From positions 62,001 to 126,000 of the forward strand of contig WELA01002708.1 of assembly GCA_009602735.1 (NCBI GenBank): a stretch of DNA of 64,000 bases, read 5' to 3'. The position numbers and the translations under genes are program-made. Below the pieces are notes generated by a model. It ran no database searches. It saw only the letters and a program-made list of their open reading frames with translations, and was not told the DNA's origin. Shown here one piece after another: positions 36,303-45,497 of this stretch (positions are counted from its first letter, which is position 1; every line of letters begins with the position of its first letter). Origin of the DNA: Mesotaenium endlicherianum (lineage: Eukaryota > Streptophyta > Zygnematophyceae > Zygnematales > Mesotaeniaceae).

Positions 36303-37316
36303 ATGATCGATTTCAGAAGTGATACCGTTACACGGCCTACCCCTGGCATGCTGGCGGCAATGCAGGCAGCTCCAACGGGGGATGATGTTTTTGGAGAAGA
36401 CCCAACGGTAAACCGCTTGGAACAATTATGCGCCGGTTTGTTTGGCATGGAGGCGGCCGTTTTTTGTCCCAGTGGCACCATGACCAACCAGATTGCCATC
36501 AAATGTCATACACAGCCAGGCGATGAAGTGATCTGCGAACAGTTGTCGCATGTTTATCAATACGAAGGAGGCGGTATTGCTTTTAACTCGGGCTGCTCGG
36601 TGCGTTTGCTGCATGGCGACCGTGGCCGTATTACGGCAACGCAAGTGAAACAGTCCATCAATGCAGATGATGTGCATAAACCGGTCTCCGCATTGGTTTC
36701 TTTGGAAAATACAGCCAACCGCGGCGGCGGAAGCTGTTATCAATTTACTGATATACAGGAAATAAAACAGGTTTGTTTGGATAACAACCTCAGGCTGCAT
36801 CTCGATGGCGCCCGCCTGTTCAATGCACTGGTAGCGAAGCATGAAACCTGCGGGCAATACGGAACTGTATTCGATAGTATTTCTATTTGTTTGAGCAAAG
36901 GATTGGGCGCCCCGGTAGGAAGTGTGTTGATCGGATCCGGCGCTTATATCAAGAAAGCACGCAGGATACGGAAAGTATTCGGCGGTGGTATGCGGCAAGC
37001 AGGCTATCTGGCAGCAGCAGGAATTTATGCATTGGAAAATAATGTAGCACGCCTGGCAGATGACCACGCGCATGCGCAGCGAATTGCAGCAGCATTGCAA
37101 AAGAAAGATTTTGTGGGTGAGATTTTACCAGTTGAAACCAATATCATTATTTTTGAAGTGAAAGGCCGTTTTACCGCACCTGGTTTGTCGGCAATCCTTA
37201 AACAATCCAATATCTACGCAATTGCCATATCCTCTACACAGATCAGGTTTGTGTTGCATTTAGATATTAGTTCCTCCATGGTGGACGAAACCATCCGGGT
37301 GATTGATACTTTGTAG
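36303..37316 (+). CDS. ltaE: Low-specificity L-threonine aldolase
   Basis: PLP enzyme that cleaves L-threonine and allo-threonine to glycine and acetaldehyde, 337 aa. Signatures are MIDFRSDTVTRPTPGML at the start, GDDVFGEDPTVNRLE, the cofactor stacking region CPSGTMTNQIAIK, the Asp in LHLDGARLFNA, and the Schiff-base Lys in ISICLSKGLGAPVGSVLIG. It could supply glycine, alongside serine degradation by sdaA elsewhere in the window. It is divergent from the efflux operon. Confidence 0.95.
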   Translation: MIDFRSDTVTRPTPGMLAAMQAAPTGDDVFGEDPTVNRLEQLCAGLFGMEAAVFCPSGTMTNQIAIKCHTQPGDEVICEQLSHVYQYEGGGIAFNSGCSVRLLHGDRGRITATQVKQSINADDVHKPVSALVSLENTANRGGGSCYQFTDIQEIKQVCLDNNLRLHLDGARLFNALVAKHETCGQYGTVFDSISICLSKGLGAPVGSVLIGSGAYIKKARRIRKVFGGGMRQAGYLAAAGIYALENNVARLADDHAHAQRIAAALQKKDFVGEILPVETNIIIFEVKGRFTAPGLSAILKQSNIYAIAISSTQIRFVLHLDISSSMVDETIRVIDTL

Positions 37317-37379
37317 TACAGCTGTTTATTGATGAAGTGGACTTTATTTATCATTGAAATTTAGAAAAGAACCAAGAGC

Positions 37380-39038
37380 ATGTTACCGAGAATCAACCCA
37401 ACGAATACCCAGGCATGGTTTTTATTGAAGAAGCACCACGAAGAAGAAATGAGCCGCCGTCACATGAAAGACCTTTTTGCGGCAGATCCCGAGCGTTTCC
37501 AGCGTTTTTCTCTTGTATTTGAAGAAACACTGTTCGATTATTCCAAGAACATCATCAACCAGAAGACCTTACAGTTGTTGTTGCAACTGGCGGAGGACTG
37601 TAAGCTGAAAGATGCGATCCACGATATGTTCGCCGGACTGAAGATCAATGAAACGGAACACCGTTCGGTATTACATACCGCCCTGCGTAATTTTTCTGAT
37701 ACACCTATATTGGTAGATGGCAAAGACATCATGCCGCATGTGCAACGGGTACTCAACCACATGAAAACTTTCTGCGAGGAAGTGCACAGCGGCAAATGGA
37801 AAGGATATACCGGCAAAAAGATCCGTTATATTGTGAATATCGGCATCGGCGGCAGCGACCTGGGGCCGGTGATGGTAACGGAAGCGCTTCGCCCCTATTG
37901 GAAAAAAGACATTGAAACTTATTTTGTGAGCAATGTCGATGGAACGCATATCGCTGAAACACTGAAAAAAGTAACGCCCGAAGAAACACTTTTCCTGGTG
38001 GCTTCCAAAACCTTCACCACGCAGGAAACCATGACCAATGCGCACACGGCGCGTGACTGGTTCCTCAGGGAGGCAAAAGACCAGGCGCATGTGGCCAAAC
38101 ATTTCGTGGCGCTCAGCACCAATGAAAAAGATGTAACGGCATTTGGTATCGACAAAGCCAATATGTTTGAATTCTGGGACTGGGTAGGCGGCCGGTATTC
38201 TCTGTGGAGCGCTATCGGTTTGTCTATTGCGCTCACCATCGGATATGAACATTTTGAAGCGCTCCTGAAAGGTGCGGCAGCAGTAGATGAACATTTCCGC
38301 AAAGAGAAATTTGATAAGAATATACCTGTGTTGATGGCGCTGATCGGTATCTGGTACACCAATTTCTTTGGCGCACAAAGCGAAGCCATCCTCCCCTACG
38401 ATCAATACTTGCATCGTTTTGCGGCTTACCTGCAACAGGGTAATATGGAAAGCAATGGTAAAAGTATCGACCGCAGCGGGCACCCGGTGAATTATGCAAC
38501 CGGACCGGTAATCTGGGGTGAGCCGGGCACCAACGGACAACACGCTTTTTACCAACTGATCCACCAGGGTACCTTGATGATCCCCTGCGATTTTATTGCA
38601 CCGGCTATCAGCCACAATCCTATAGGCGATCATCATACCAAACTGTTGTCTAATTTCTTTGCGCAAACAGAAGCGCTCATGAATGGCAAAACAGAGAACC
38701 AGGTAAGAGCGGAGTTAGAGAAAGCCGATAAGAGTAAAGAAGAGATCAAGCGACTGCTGCCCTTTAAGGTATTCGAAGGCAATAAGCCTACCAATTCATT
38801 CCTTGTAAAAGAAATTACACCGCATTCATTGGGAAGCCTGATTGCGTTTTATGAGCATAAGATATTTGTGCAGGGTGTGATCTGGAATATTTTCAGCTTC
38901 GATCAATGGGGCGTGGAACTGGGTAAACAGTTGGCTAATCAATTACTGCCCGAATTAGCCGATGATGCAGCAGTAACTACGCACGACTCATCCACGAACG
39001 GATTGGTCAACGCCTATAAGCAGTTCAGGAAAAACTGA
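37380..39038 (+). CDS. pgi: Glucose-6-phosphate isomerase
   Basis: Glycolytic interconversion of glucose 6-phosphate and fructose 6-phosphate; 552 aa, the long form found in E. coli and eukaryotes. Signatures are [17 protein letters not shown], the phosphate site [13 protein letters not shown], the PGI signature [14 protein letters not shown], and the C-terminal [18 protein letters not shown] and [13 protein letters not shown]. The GNAT gene begins 4 bases after the stop, so the two are co-transcribed. Confidence 0.98.
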   Translation: MLPRINPTNTQAWFLLKKHHEEEMSRRHMKDLFAADPERFQRFSLVFEETLFDYSKNIINQKTLQLLLQLAEDCKLKDAIHDMFAGLKINETEHRSVLHTALRNFSDTPILVDGKDIMPHVQRVLNHMKTFCEEVHSGKWKGYTGKKIRYIVNIGIGGSDLGPVMVTEALRPYWKKDIETYFVSNVDGTHIAETLKKVTPEETLFLVASKTFTTQETMTNAHTARDWFLREAKDQAHVAKHFVALSTNEKDVTAFGIDKANMFEFWDWVGGRYSLWSAIGLSIALTIGYEHFEALLKGAAAVDEHFRKEKFDKNIPVLMALIGIWYTNFFGAQSEAILPYDQYLHRFAAYLQQGNMESNGKSIDRSGHPVNYATGPVIWGEPGTNGQHAFYQLIHQGTLMIPCDFIAPAISHNPIGDHHTKLLSNFFAQTEALMNGKTENQVRAELEKADKSKEEIKRLLPFKVFEGNKPTNSFLVKEITPHSLGSLIAFYEHKIFVQGVIWNIFSFDQWGVELGKQLANQLLPELADDAAVTTHDSSTNGLVNAYKQFRKN

Positions 39039-39042
39039 ATCA

Positions 39043-39525
39043 ATGGTTAACATCAGGCCAATAACACAAACAGATAATGCAGCCCTTGCCTCCATCATTC
39101 GCAAGGCCTTGGAAGAGTTTGGCGCCAATAAGCCCGGAACCGTTTATTACGACGAAACCACCGATCATTTATTTGAAACTTTCCATGTTGAGCCCGCCAG
39201 CAGCTATTTTGTAGCGGAAAAAGACGGAGCGCTATTGGGTGGGGCGGGCATTTATCCTACCAATGCATTGCCGGCAGATACTTGCGAACTGGTGAAGATG
39301 TACCTGGCGCCTGCGGCACGCGGACTGGGCCTCGGCAGGCAATTGATCACATTGTGTTTGGAAACCGCTAAAGCAAAGGGATTTTCAAGGGTTTACCTTG
39401 AAAGTATGCCTGAATTAAAAAAAGCAGTTGGCATTTATGAGCTGTTTGGCTTTCAATACCTTACAGCTCCTATGGGAAACAGCGGGCACTGCGGCTGCGG
39501 CATTTGGATGCTGAAAAATCTGTAA
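39043..39525 (+). CDS. GNAT-family N-acetyltransferase
   Basis: Acetyl-CoA-dependent N-acyltransferase, 160 aa. The N-terminal strand is NIRPITQTDNAALASIIRKA, the acetyl-CoA loop is LAPAARGLGLGRQLITLCL, and the C-terminal part is FSRVYLESMPELKKAVGIYELFGF in two motifs. Substrate unknown. It is joined to pgi by a 4-base gap; there is no sign that their functions are linked. Confidence 0.9.
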   Translation: MVNIRPITQTDNAALASIIRKALEEFGANKPGTVYYDETTDHLFETFHVEPASSYFVAEKDGALLGGAGIYPTNALPADTCELVKMYLAPAARGLGLGRQLITLCLETAKAKGFSRVYLESMPELKKAVGIYELFGFQYLTAPMGNSGHCGCGIWMLKNL

Positions 39526-39537
39526 CCGGTTGGGGGG

Positions 39538-40023
39538 CTATTTTATTTCTTCAAATACGCCAGTCTGTTTGTTCTTCCGCACATTATCCCAATTGAACCA
39601 ACGGCCGTTCATGGCTACATAAACGCCGGGCGGCAGGGTTTGTACAAAGGCCAATGCCCCGCCCAGGTTGAACAGGCCGTCGGAACTACCGAATTTGATG
39701 GGAATCATGGCCCCTGTGAGTACAATCGTTTTGTTCTTGACTTTTTCTGCCAGCACATGGGCTGTTACCGACATGGTATCGGTGCCGTGGGTGATGACGA
39801 TCTTGTCTTCTTCGCATTGAATGCACTGGTGTACGATCAGATCCCTGTCTTCATCTGTCATTTCCAGGCTGTCGATCATCATCAGGGTACGGATCTGAAC
39901 ATCCAGCCGGCACCTTCCCTTCTCCAGCAGTTCCTGCATGTGGGTATTCTTAAAATAAAGTTCTCCCTTCAGTTCATTGTATTCCTTATCGAAGGTTCCA
40001 CCGGTAATAAAGATGCGGATCAT
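39538..40023 (-). CDS. One-domain asparaginase-family protein
   Basis: A 161-residue protein that matches only the N-terminal domain of L-asparaginases. The first active-site Thr lies in FITGGTFDKEYNEL and the second set is in VITHGTDTMSVTAHVLA, with TIVLTGAMIPIKFGSSDG after it. The C-terminal dimer domain of ordinary asparaginases (about 330 aa) is absent and there is no trace of it downstream. Stand-alone versions are seen in other Bacteroidota. It could be an amidohydrolase with another substrate. The ATG at 40023 is preferred to an upstream TTG. Confidence 0.85.
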   Translation of the reverse strand: MIRIFITGGTFDKEYNELKGELYFKNTHMQELLEKGRCRLDVQIRTLMMIDSLEMTDEDRDLIVHQCIQCEEDKIVITHGTDTMSVTAHVLAEKVKNKTIVLTGAMIPIKFGSSDGLFNLGGALAFVQTLPPGVYVAMNGRWFNWDNVRKNKQTGVFEEIK

Positions 40024-40071
40024 AGCTGGCAATTTGAATTCGGATGTAAAGATTCAAAATCATTCGCACAT

Positions 40072-40100
40072 AAAAAAAGCCGCTGGTGAAAGCGGCTTTT
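40072..40100 (-). terminator. Rho-independent terminator of the PUR-domain gene
   Basis: Stem AAAGCCGCT/AGCGGCTTT with loop GGTGA; on the minus strand it is followed by TTTTTTT. The plus-strand side has TTTT too, so it may work both ways. Confidence 0.85.
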
Positions 40101-40125
40101 GGATAAGCAATTAGTTTATGGCTGG

Positions 40126-40563
40126 TTACCATTTGTCTACTTCTTCCGAAGCGGTGTTGGATGCGGCTACCGCATCAACAGTAGGAGTAGCTGCTGCAAC
40201 GGGAGCGGCTACCGGCTGTTCAGCTACTACAGCCGCTTCTTCCGCAACTTCTACTTCGCCCTCGGCATCGTTGTATTCATGGTTAAAAGCGTCAAAATCA
40301 AAATCAGGCATCAGTTCTGTCTTTACATAATCTACGGCTTCGTTCAGTGCCTTGATGAACTTGTTGAAATCTTCTTTGTACAGGAAGATCTTGTGCCTGT
40401 CGTACCCGTTGTTATCAAAGCGTTTCCGGCTTTCTGTAATGGTCAGGAAATAATCATTACCGCGTGTTGCCCTTACATCAAAAAAATACGTCCTCCTTTT
40501 GCCTGCCCTGATACGTGTGCTGTACACACTTTCCATTTTTTTTTCGTTGTTCTCGTACGACAC
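40126..40563 (-). CDS. PUR-domain DNA/RNA-binding protein (DUF3276 type)
   Basis: Small nucleic-acid-binding protein related to bacterial Pur-alpha, about 145 aa. The PUR domain is marked by ESVYSTRIRAGKRRTYFFDV and GNDYFLTITESRKRFD, with HKIFLYKEDFNKFIKALNEA after it. The tail is acidic and then Ala/Val/Pro-rich. Start: an ATG at 40602 lies inside the promoter -7 element (40600-40607) and is ruled out. GTG at 40563 gives the N-terminus SYENNEKK seen in relatives; ATG at 40536 is the other option. It probably binds single-stranded nucleic acid. Confidence 0.85.
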   Translation of the reverse strand: MSYENNEKKMESVYSTRIRAGKRRTYFFDVRATRGNDYFLTITESRKRFDNNGYDRHKIFLYKEDFNKFIKALNEAVDYVKTELMPDFDFDAFNHEYNDAEGEVEVAEEAAVVAEQPVAAPVAAATPTVDAVAASNTASEEVDKW

Positions 40564-40599
40564 AGTTGTAGATTTTGTTTGGTTAATTTTTGAGTGACA

Positions 40600-40629
40600 C
40601 AAATATATGATTGTTATTGAATTACCAAA
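40600..40629 (-). promoter_or_regulatory. Bacteroidota promoter of the PUR-domain gene
   Basis: On the minus strand TTTG (40626-40629), an 18-base spacer and TATATTTG (40600-40607) fit the -33/-7 consensus. Transcription should begin near 40593-40596, about 30 bases before the GTG start. Confidence 0.7.
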
Positions 40630-40675
40630 ATTTTCATAAAACCTGCCGGAAACCCCGCAAAAAGCCGCTTTTGCC

Positions 40676-42502
40676 TTATACTTCGGCCTTTTCTTCGGTC
40701 AGTTGGAGCCGGTATAACTCGGCATAATAGCCATTGGCGGCCATCAGTTCCTCGTGTGTACCCATTTCCAACAGCTCGCCATTGTCCAGCACGACGATCT
40801 TATGAAAAGGGAAAGAGGAGAATATGCGATGGGTGATGATGATAGCGGTTTTATCGTGCAGGTATCGGTAGAGGTTACCAATAATAACGTGTTCTGTTTT
40901 GGCATCCACGGCGCTCAGGCAATCGTCGAACACTACGATCTCGGGGTTTTTGATCAGCGCGCGGGCAATGGATATCCGCTGTTTCTGGCCACCACTCAAT
41001 GTTACACCACGCTCCCCGATCATGGTTTCATAGCCTTTGGCAAAGCCCTGTATCTCTTTGTGCACGCTGGCAAAAGCAGCGGCTTCCGTTACCCGTTCTT
41101 CCGATGCAGGTGCGGCCAGACCAAAGCTGATATTGTCGCGCACCGTATCGCTGAACAGGAACACATCCTGTTGCACATAACTCACCTGGTCGCGGAAAGA
41201 TTTGAGGTCCATCGTACGGATATCGTTGCCGCCAATGGTGATCTTCCCTTCCTGCGGATCGTAAAAACGCAACAACAACTGCGCAAGGGTGGTTTTACCA
41301 CTGCCGGTTCTGCCCAATACCAGCACCTTCTCTCCTTTCGTAATCCGCAGGCTGAATTGTTTGACGGCGTTGATACCGGTATGCGGATAAATAAAATTTA
41401 CTGCATCGAATACAATATCGCCGGAAACCTTTACCTGCTGGGCTTCGGGAAGATTGGCAATGGTAGGCTCGGTGAGCAGGAATTCATTGATCCTTCTTTG
41501 GGAAGCCGAAGCCCGCTGGATCATGCTGGCCGTCCACCCGATGGCGCTTACCGGGAAAGTGAGCATGTTGATATAGATGACGAATTCAACGATCAGCCCG
41601 ATCTTGCTGCTGTCGTGCAGGGCCTGTACGCCTCCTATCAGTATGGTGACCAACGTGCTGAGTCCAATCATCAGTGCCATACTGGGGAAATAAATGGCTT
41701 CGACCCTGGCCAGGCTCACGGCATTCTTTTTATATGCTTCGCTGTTTCTGGTGAAGAAACCGAGCATGGCTTTTTCCTGCACAAAAGATTTGATCACGCG
41801 TATACCGGAATACGATTCCTGGGCATTGGTGGTGAGATCTGACAAAAGCGCCTGTATCCTTTCGCTTTTTTTGTTGATGATGCTGTTTACAAAATAGATG
41901 GTGATGGCCAGCAGTAGCAATGGCGCCAGTACATAGAGTGTTAACGACACGTCTTTACGCAGCATATTCATCACGCAAAATCCAATGAGGGTTACCAGGT
42001 TGATCAGGTACATGATGGCGGGGCCGGTGTACATCCGCACACGGCTCACGTCTTCCGTCATCCGGTTCATGAGGTCGCCGGTGCTGTGGGTCTTGTAGAA
42101 ATTTGTATCGAGCCGCTGGTAATGTTTAAAAATCTCATTCTTCTGGTCGTATTCAATATGCCGGCTCATGACAATGATGGTCTGGCGCATGAAGAACATG
42201 AAAATACCCCGCAGTATGGCCAGCAATAAAATGGTGAGGCTGCAAACGGCGATGAGCCAGCCAAAACTGAACTGTGCCGATTGCACCCAGGTGATGAACC
42301 GGTGCACCAGTACATCATGTACCGGTTTGGAAGCAACCGGCCTCGCGCCGGGCAATCGCTGCTGTACCAGGTTCACCACAAAACCGGTTATCTGTGGCGC
42401 CAATACGGCAAAATAGTTGGAGAATACAACAAACAGGGTACCTACTATAAAGCGTACACGATATTTCCAGAAATATTTACGTAAAGAAGATAAAGGTGTC
42501 AT
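40676..42502 (-). CDS. MsbA-like ABC transporter (fused permease and ATPase)
   Basis: Half-transporter exporter of the lipid/multidrug type, 608 aa. Six membrane helices occupy residues about 15-320. The ATPase has Walker A LGRTGSGKTTLAQLL, the Q-loop in VSYVQQDVFLFSDTV, the ABC signature LSGGQKQRISIARAL, Walker B EIVVFDDCLSAVD and the H-loop ITHRI. Walker B reads DDC where Glu is usual for the catalytic base (DE), so the general base is Asp here. It likely works as a homodimer. The ATG at 42502 lies 6 bases from a -7 promoter element. Confidence 0.94.
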   Translation of the reverse strand: MTPLSSLRKYFWKYRVRFIVGTLFVVFSNYFAVLAPQITGFVVNLVQQRLPGARPVASKPVHDVLVHRFITWVQSAQFSFGWLIAVCSLTILLLAILRGIFMFFMRQTIIVMSRHIEYDQKNEIFKHYQRLDTNFYKTHSTGDLMNRMTEDVSRVRMYTGPAIMYLINLVTLIGFCVMNMLRKDVSLTLYVLAPLLLLAITIYFVNSIINKKSERIQALLSDLTTNAQESYSGIRVIKSFVQEKAMLGFFTRNSEAYKKNAVSLARVEAIYFPSMALMIGLSTLVTILIGGVQALHDSSKIGLIVEFVIYINMLTFPVSAIGWTASMIQRASASQRRINEFLLTEPTIANLPEAQQVKVSGDIVFDAVNFIYPHTGINAVKQFSLRITKGEKVLVLGRTGSGKTTLAQLLLRFYDPQEGKITIGGNDIRTMDLKSFRDQVSYVQQDVFLFSDTVRDNISFGLAAPASEERVTEAAAFASVHKEIQGFAKGYETMIGERGVTLSGGQKQRISIARALIKNPEIVVFDDCLSAVDAKTEHVIIGNLYRYLHDKTAIIITHRIFSSFPFHKIVVLDNGELLEMGTHEELMAANGYYAELYRLQLTEEKAEV

Positions 42503-42508
42503 GCCACC

Positions 42509-42516
42509 CAAAGGTA
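42509..42516 (-). promoter_or_regulatory. -7 promoter element abutting the ABC exporter start
   Basis: TACCTTTG on the minus strand ends 6 bases before the ATG at 42502. Transcription would begin at or next to the start codon, so the message may lack a leader. No clear -33 element. Confidence 0.4.
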
Positions 42517-42680
42517 GCGCAGTCAACGGGATTTACCGGCCAGGTATTTGATAAGCGGGAATATACAACCAACCAATGAAACCTTATCTGCACCGACCCA
42601 ATGTTGCATTAATCTGTTTATATTAGTAGTATTGCTTTATGCTTGCATTGCCCGGCATTTTCATTCACTAAAAATATTTC

Positions 42681-43037
42681 ATGAAATTTGACAAAGCAAT
42701 CCCCATCCTCTATTCAACGGATGTACGAAAAAGCATACAATATTTTACGGAGCAGTTAAAATTCGAGAATAAATGGGAATGGGAAGCTCCTCCGACGTTT
42801 GGTGGTGTTTACAGAGATGATGTCGAGATATTCTTTTGTAAAGAAGACCAAGGCAATCCTGCAACGTGGCTCAGCCTCGTTGTCGACAACGTAGACGAGT
42901 ATTATGCATTAATCAAGGATGGTGGGGCTAAGATTCTTGCTGAACCCGACAGTAAAGAATGGAATATGAGAGAAATGTTGGTAGAATGTCCAGATGGGCA
43001 TATTATCAGGTTTGGACACAATATCTCTTGCGACTAA
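42681..43037 (+). CDS. VOC-family (glyoxalase/bleomycin-resistance-like) protein
   Basis: A 118-residue protein with the paired beta-alpha-beta-beta-beta fold: AIPILYSTDVRKSIQYFTEQL, GGVYRDDVEIFFCKED, LSLVVDNVDEYYALIKDGG and VECPDGHIIRFGHN. The pattern is close to bleomycin-binding proteins, which trap rather than cut their ligand. Possible metal ligands (Glu in DVEIFF, Glu in LVECPDG) are present, but activity is not certain. It stands alone, 178 bases from the divergent ABC gene. Confidence 0.88.
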   Translation: MKFDKAIPILYSTDVRKSIQYFTEQLKFENKWEWEAPPTFGGVYRDDVEIFFCKEDQGNPATWLSLVVDNVDEYYALIKDGGAKILAEPDSKEWNMREMLVECPDGHIIRFGHNISCD

Positions 43038-43059
43038 TCAAGCATATGTAGAATGGAAT

Positions 43060-43092
43060 AAAAAAAGGAAACAGTCAAAATTGATCGTTTCC
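43060..43092 (-). terminator. Terminator of tRNA-Ser
   Basis: On the minus strand GGAAAC (43087-43092) pairs with GTTTCC (43067-43072) over a 14-base loop, followed by seven T (43060-43066). It begins 6 bases beyond the tRNA 3' end. Confidence 0.75.
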
Positions 43093-43097
43093 TTAAG

Positions 43098-43182
43098 CGG
43101 AGAGAGAGGGATTCGAACCCCCGGACCTGTAACAGTCAACGGTTTTCAAGACCGCCGCATTCGACCGCTCTGCCATCTCTCC
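43098..43182 (-). tRNA. tRNA-Ser (anticodon UGA)
   Basis: An 85-base class II tRNA. The acceptor stem is GGAGAGA with TCTCTCC plus discriminator G. The anticodon loop CTTGAAA gives UGA, which reads UCA and related Ser codons. The long variable arm and the T loop GTTCGAATCC are present. The 3' CCA is not encoded. It has a promoter at its 5' end and a terminator at its 3' end. Confidence 0.97.
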
Positions 43183-43186
43183 GGCG

Positions 43187-43216
43187 CAAAAGTACGTTTT
43201 GAATCCAAACAGCAAA
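43187..43216 (-). promoter_or_regulatory. Promoter of tRNA-Ser
   Basis: On the minus strand TTTG (43213-43216), an 18-base spacer and TACTTTTG (43187-43194). The -7 element ends 4 bases before the mature tRNA 5' end, so the 5' leader must be very short or absent. Confidence 0.7.
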
Positions 43217-43315
43217 AAAAATCTTGAAAATCGTTGCTGCACAATTGGTTGTACAAAACTTATCATCACCAAAAAATGATCTATCTTTCGGTATCAACCG
43301 TCAAGCAATATCTTA

Positions 43316-45472
43316 ATGACCAGGTGCCAGCTTATTTTTGTCCTGCTGCTGTTTTGCAGGATGAGTTTAGCCCAGGATATGATCAAACACGTCCACCACC
43401 GGACAGACTCTACTTTTTTTACTGAAAACGCAGGTCCGCAGCAAAGTGATTACCTGGAAAGCCTCGAACAGGTGTTCCAGGTGTTGAATAAAGTGCCGAT
43501 CGTGACTTCAAGCTTCCTGAACCTGGATGACATCGAACATGACCTTGGGCAGAATGATTCTGCTGTAGCCATCCTTAAAGAAAGAATGGCGTATACTCAT
43601 TCCCTGAATATTCGCAGCCTGCAGGTATATAATACGTTGTTGGATAAGCTGGCAGTAACCATGAAGCGTTACGAAGATAACTTGGATGAGTATCGTACAA
43701 AATTAGAAGGACTGAAAAAAGAAATACTCGGGCTGAGAAAAGATACCCTGATCGGGCAAATATTTAAAGATACGGCGCTGCATACTGTCTTTACACCACA
43801 GTTGAAGCGGTTGCGCAGTAAGTGGCGCGAGGCCGACAGCCTGCTAAAATCCAGTACCAATGTTATCAATAACCTCAAATCCCGTGTTGCTGCAAACAAT
43901 ATTACTATTGCCGATCTCCTGTTCCAGGTAGATGCTATTTCCGACGATTTGCGATATAATGCTTTCGGCAAAGAACAGCGGTTGGGCAAACTGTCATCCA
44001 TCACCGAGTTCCATTTCCACTATATCAGTCCCCTTCCGGTCATTGCCTGCCTGGTATTTACACTGAACCTTGCCCCGCTTTTCGATCCGCGTGCACCTGC
44101 CGTTTATATTGAATATAGCCAGTTGTTGTTGGTGCTGGCATTGGGTATTCTTTTCTACCGGCGATTGCCAAAGCATTATTTTATGCTGTGGTGCATTTTC
44201 ATTGTATTGTCGTTCACGCTATATTTTGCCGAATCGGGTCATTTACTCGCTACTTATTCCGGGCGATGGGTAAGGCTGATGCTGAATGCTGTTTCTGCAG
44301 CACTGGCAGTGTATTTCTTTTTCACCTCTAAAGAAAAACCCGGCCGTTCGTGGCTGGTGCGTTTTGCTGTAATCATCTATCTTGCCTTGCACCTTACTGC
44401 TATCGTTTGCAACCTGCTAGGAAGGGTAACATTATCACAAATAGCGGGCTCGACCGCGGCTTTCTCACTTTCGTCGGCTATCGGGCTCATGGTTTTTGTG
44501 CAACTGATCACAGAAACATTTTTACTGCAAATTCAAAGCAGCCGGATGCGGAAGAATTACCCGGATTCATTTGAATTTGTGGGTATTGCCCGCTCGATCA
44601 CGAAACTCATGGGCATTGTGGCTGCCATTGTATGGCTGATTGTAGTTACCAACAGCCTCAATGTATATGATATGCTGGGTGATACACTTTCAGGCCTGTT
44701 CAATACCCCTCGAAGCGTGGGCAAAATCAGTTTTACATTCAATGGTATCCTCCTGTTCCTGGGTATTATCTGGATAGCCAACTTCTTCCAGAAATACATC
44801 GCTTATTTTTTTGGCGATACCGGCGACGATGCTTCGATAGACGACCGGAACCAGCGTTCCAGGTTGTTGGTTACACGGCTTGTCTTGTTAATTGCCGGGT
44901 TCTTCCTGGCTGTGGCGGCTTCCGGATTACCGATAGATAAAATCACTTTTGTACTCGGCGCTCTTGGTGTGGGTATTGGTCTTGGCCTGCAGGGTATCAT
45001 TAATAATTTTGTATCGGGCATCATCATTATTTTCGACAGGCCGATCCGTTTAGGCGACACTGTTGAGGTAGGCGGTAAAAAAGGCCGGGTCAAGGAAATC
45101 AGCATCCGCTCAAGCACCATCCTTACCGATGAAGGGGCAGAAGTGATCATTCCCAATGGAGATGTGCTTTCGCATAATATCATCAACTGGACATTGAGTA
45201 ATAACCAGGTGCGCGCAACGTTGTCCTTCAACCTCGACAAGACAACCTACACAGATGCGATACAACCTGACATAAAAGAATTGGTTAAAACAATACCGGG
45301 CATATTTCTGCGCAAGGAACCGGAACTGGCCATTGAACACGTGACTTCCAAAGCAGTGCGGTTGAAAGTGAGTTTCTGGTGTACAGATGTTGGTTCATCT
45401 TCCGCCATTAGTGCCGCAGCCCGAGAAGCAATTTACAATTACCTGGAGAAAAAAGGTATTGAAGTGTCATAG
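43316..45472 (+). CDS. Mechanosensitive ion channel of MscS family (large type)
   Basis: Membrane channel thought to release solutes on osmotic downshift, 718 aa. A signal peptide (about 1-20, ending SLAQ) is followed by a long coiled periplasmic region (about 25-220), about eight membrane helices, and the MscS core. The pore helix is GVGIGLGLQGIINNFVSGI and the beta domain follows with IFDRPIRLGDTVEVGG and VIIPNGDVLSHNIINW. The build resembles MscK/YbdG-type extended channels. A TATCTTTC element at 43272-43279, close to TAnnTTTG, may be its promoter. Confidence 0.92.
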   Translation: MTRCQLIFVLLLFCRMSLAQDMIKHVHHRTDSTFFTENAGPQQSDYLESLEQVFQVLNKVPIVTSSFLNLDDIEHDLGQNDSAVAILKERMAYTHSLNIRSLQVYNTLLDKLAVTMKRYEDNLDEYRTKLEGLKKEILGLRKDTLIGQIFKDTALHTVFTPQLKRLRSKWREADSLLKSSTNVINNLKSRVAANNITIADLLFQVDAISDDLRYNAFGKEQRLGKLSSITEFHFHYISPLPVIACLVFTLNLAPLFDPRAPAVYIEYSQLLLVLALGILFYRRLPKHYFMLWCIFIVLSFTLYFAESGHLLATYSGRWVRLMLNAVSAALAVYFFFTSKEKPGRSWLVRFAVIIYLALHLTAIVCNLLGRVTLSQIAGSTAAFSLSSAIGLMVFVQLITETFLLQIQSSRMRKNYPDSFEFVGIARSITKLMGIVAAIVWLIVVTNSLNVYDMLGDTLSGLFNTPRSVGKISFTFNGILLFLGIIWIANFFQKYIAYFFGDTGDDASIDDRNQRSRLLVTRLVLLIAGFFLAVAASGLPIDKITFVLGALGVGIGLGLQGIINNFVSGIIIIFDRPIRLGDTVEVGGKKGRVKEISIRSSTILTDEGAEVIIPNGDVLSHNIINWTLSNNQVRATLSFNLDKTTYTDAIQPDIKELVKTIPGIFLRKEPELAIEHVTSKAVRLKVSFWCTDVGSSSAISAAAREAIYNYLEKKGIEVS

Positions 45473-45497
45473 TTTTCATTAATTTATACCATCATCC

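Noticed and set aside
37671-38666. A 331-codon open frame on the minus strand
   Set aside because: It is opposite pgi, with no family resemblance.
42994-43227. Small plus-strand frame with the peptide GERGIRTPGP
   Set aside because: This is the well-known translation of a tRNA-Ser gene read on the wrong strand.
43234-43425. 63-codon plus-strand frame before the channel gene
   Set aside because: It overlaps the start and signal-peptide region of the MscS-family gene in another frame and has no features.
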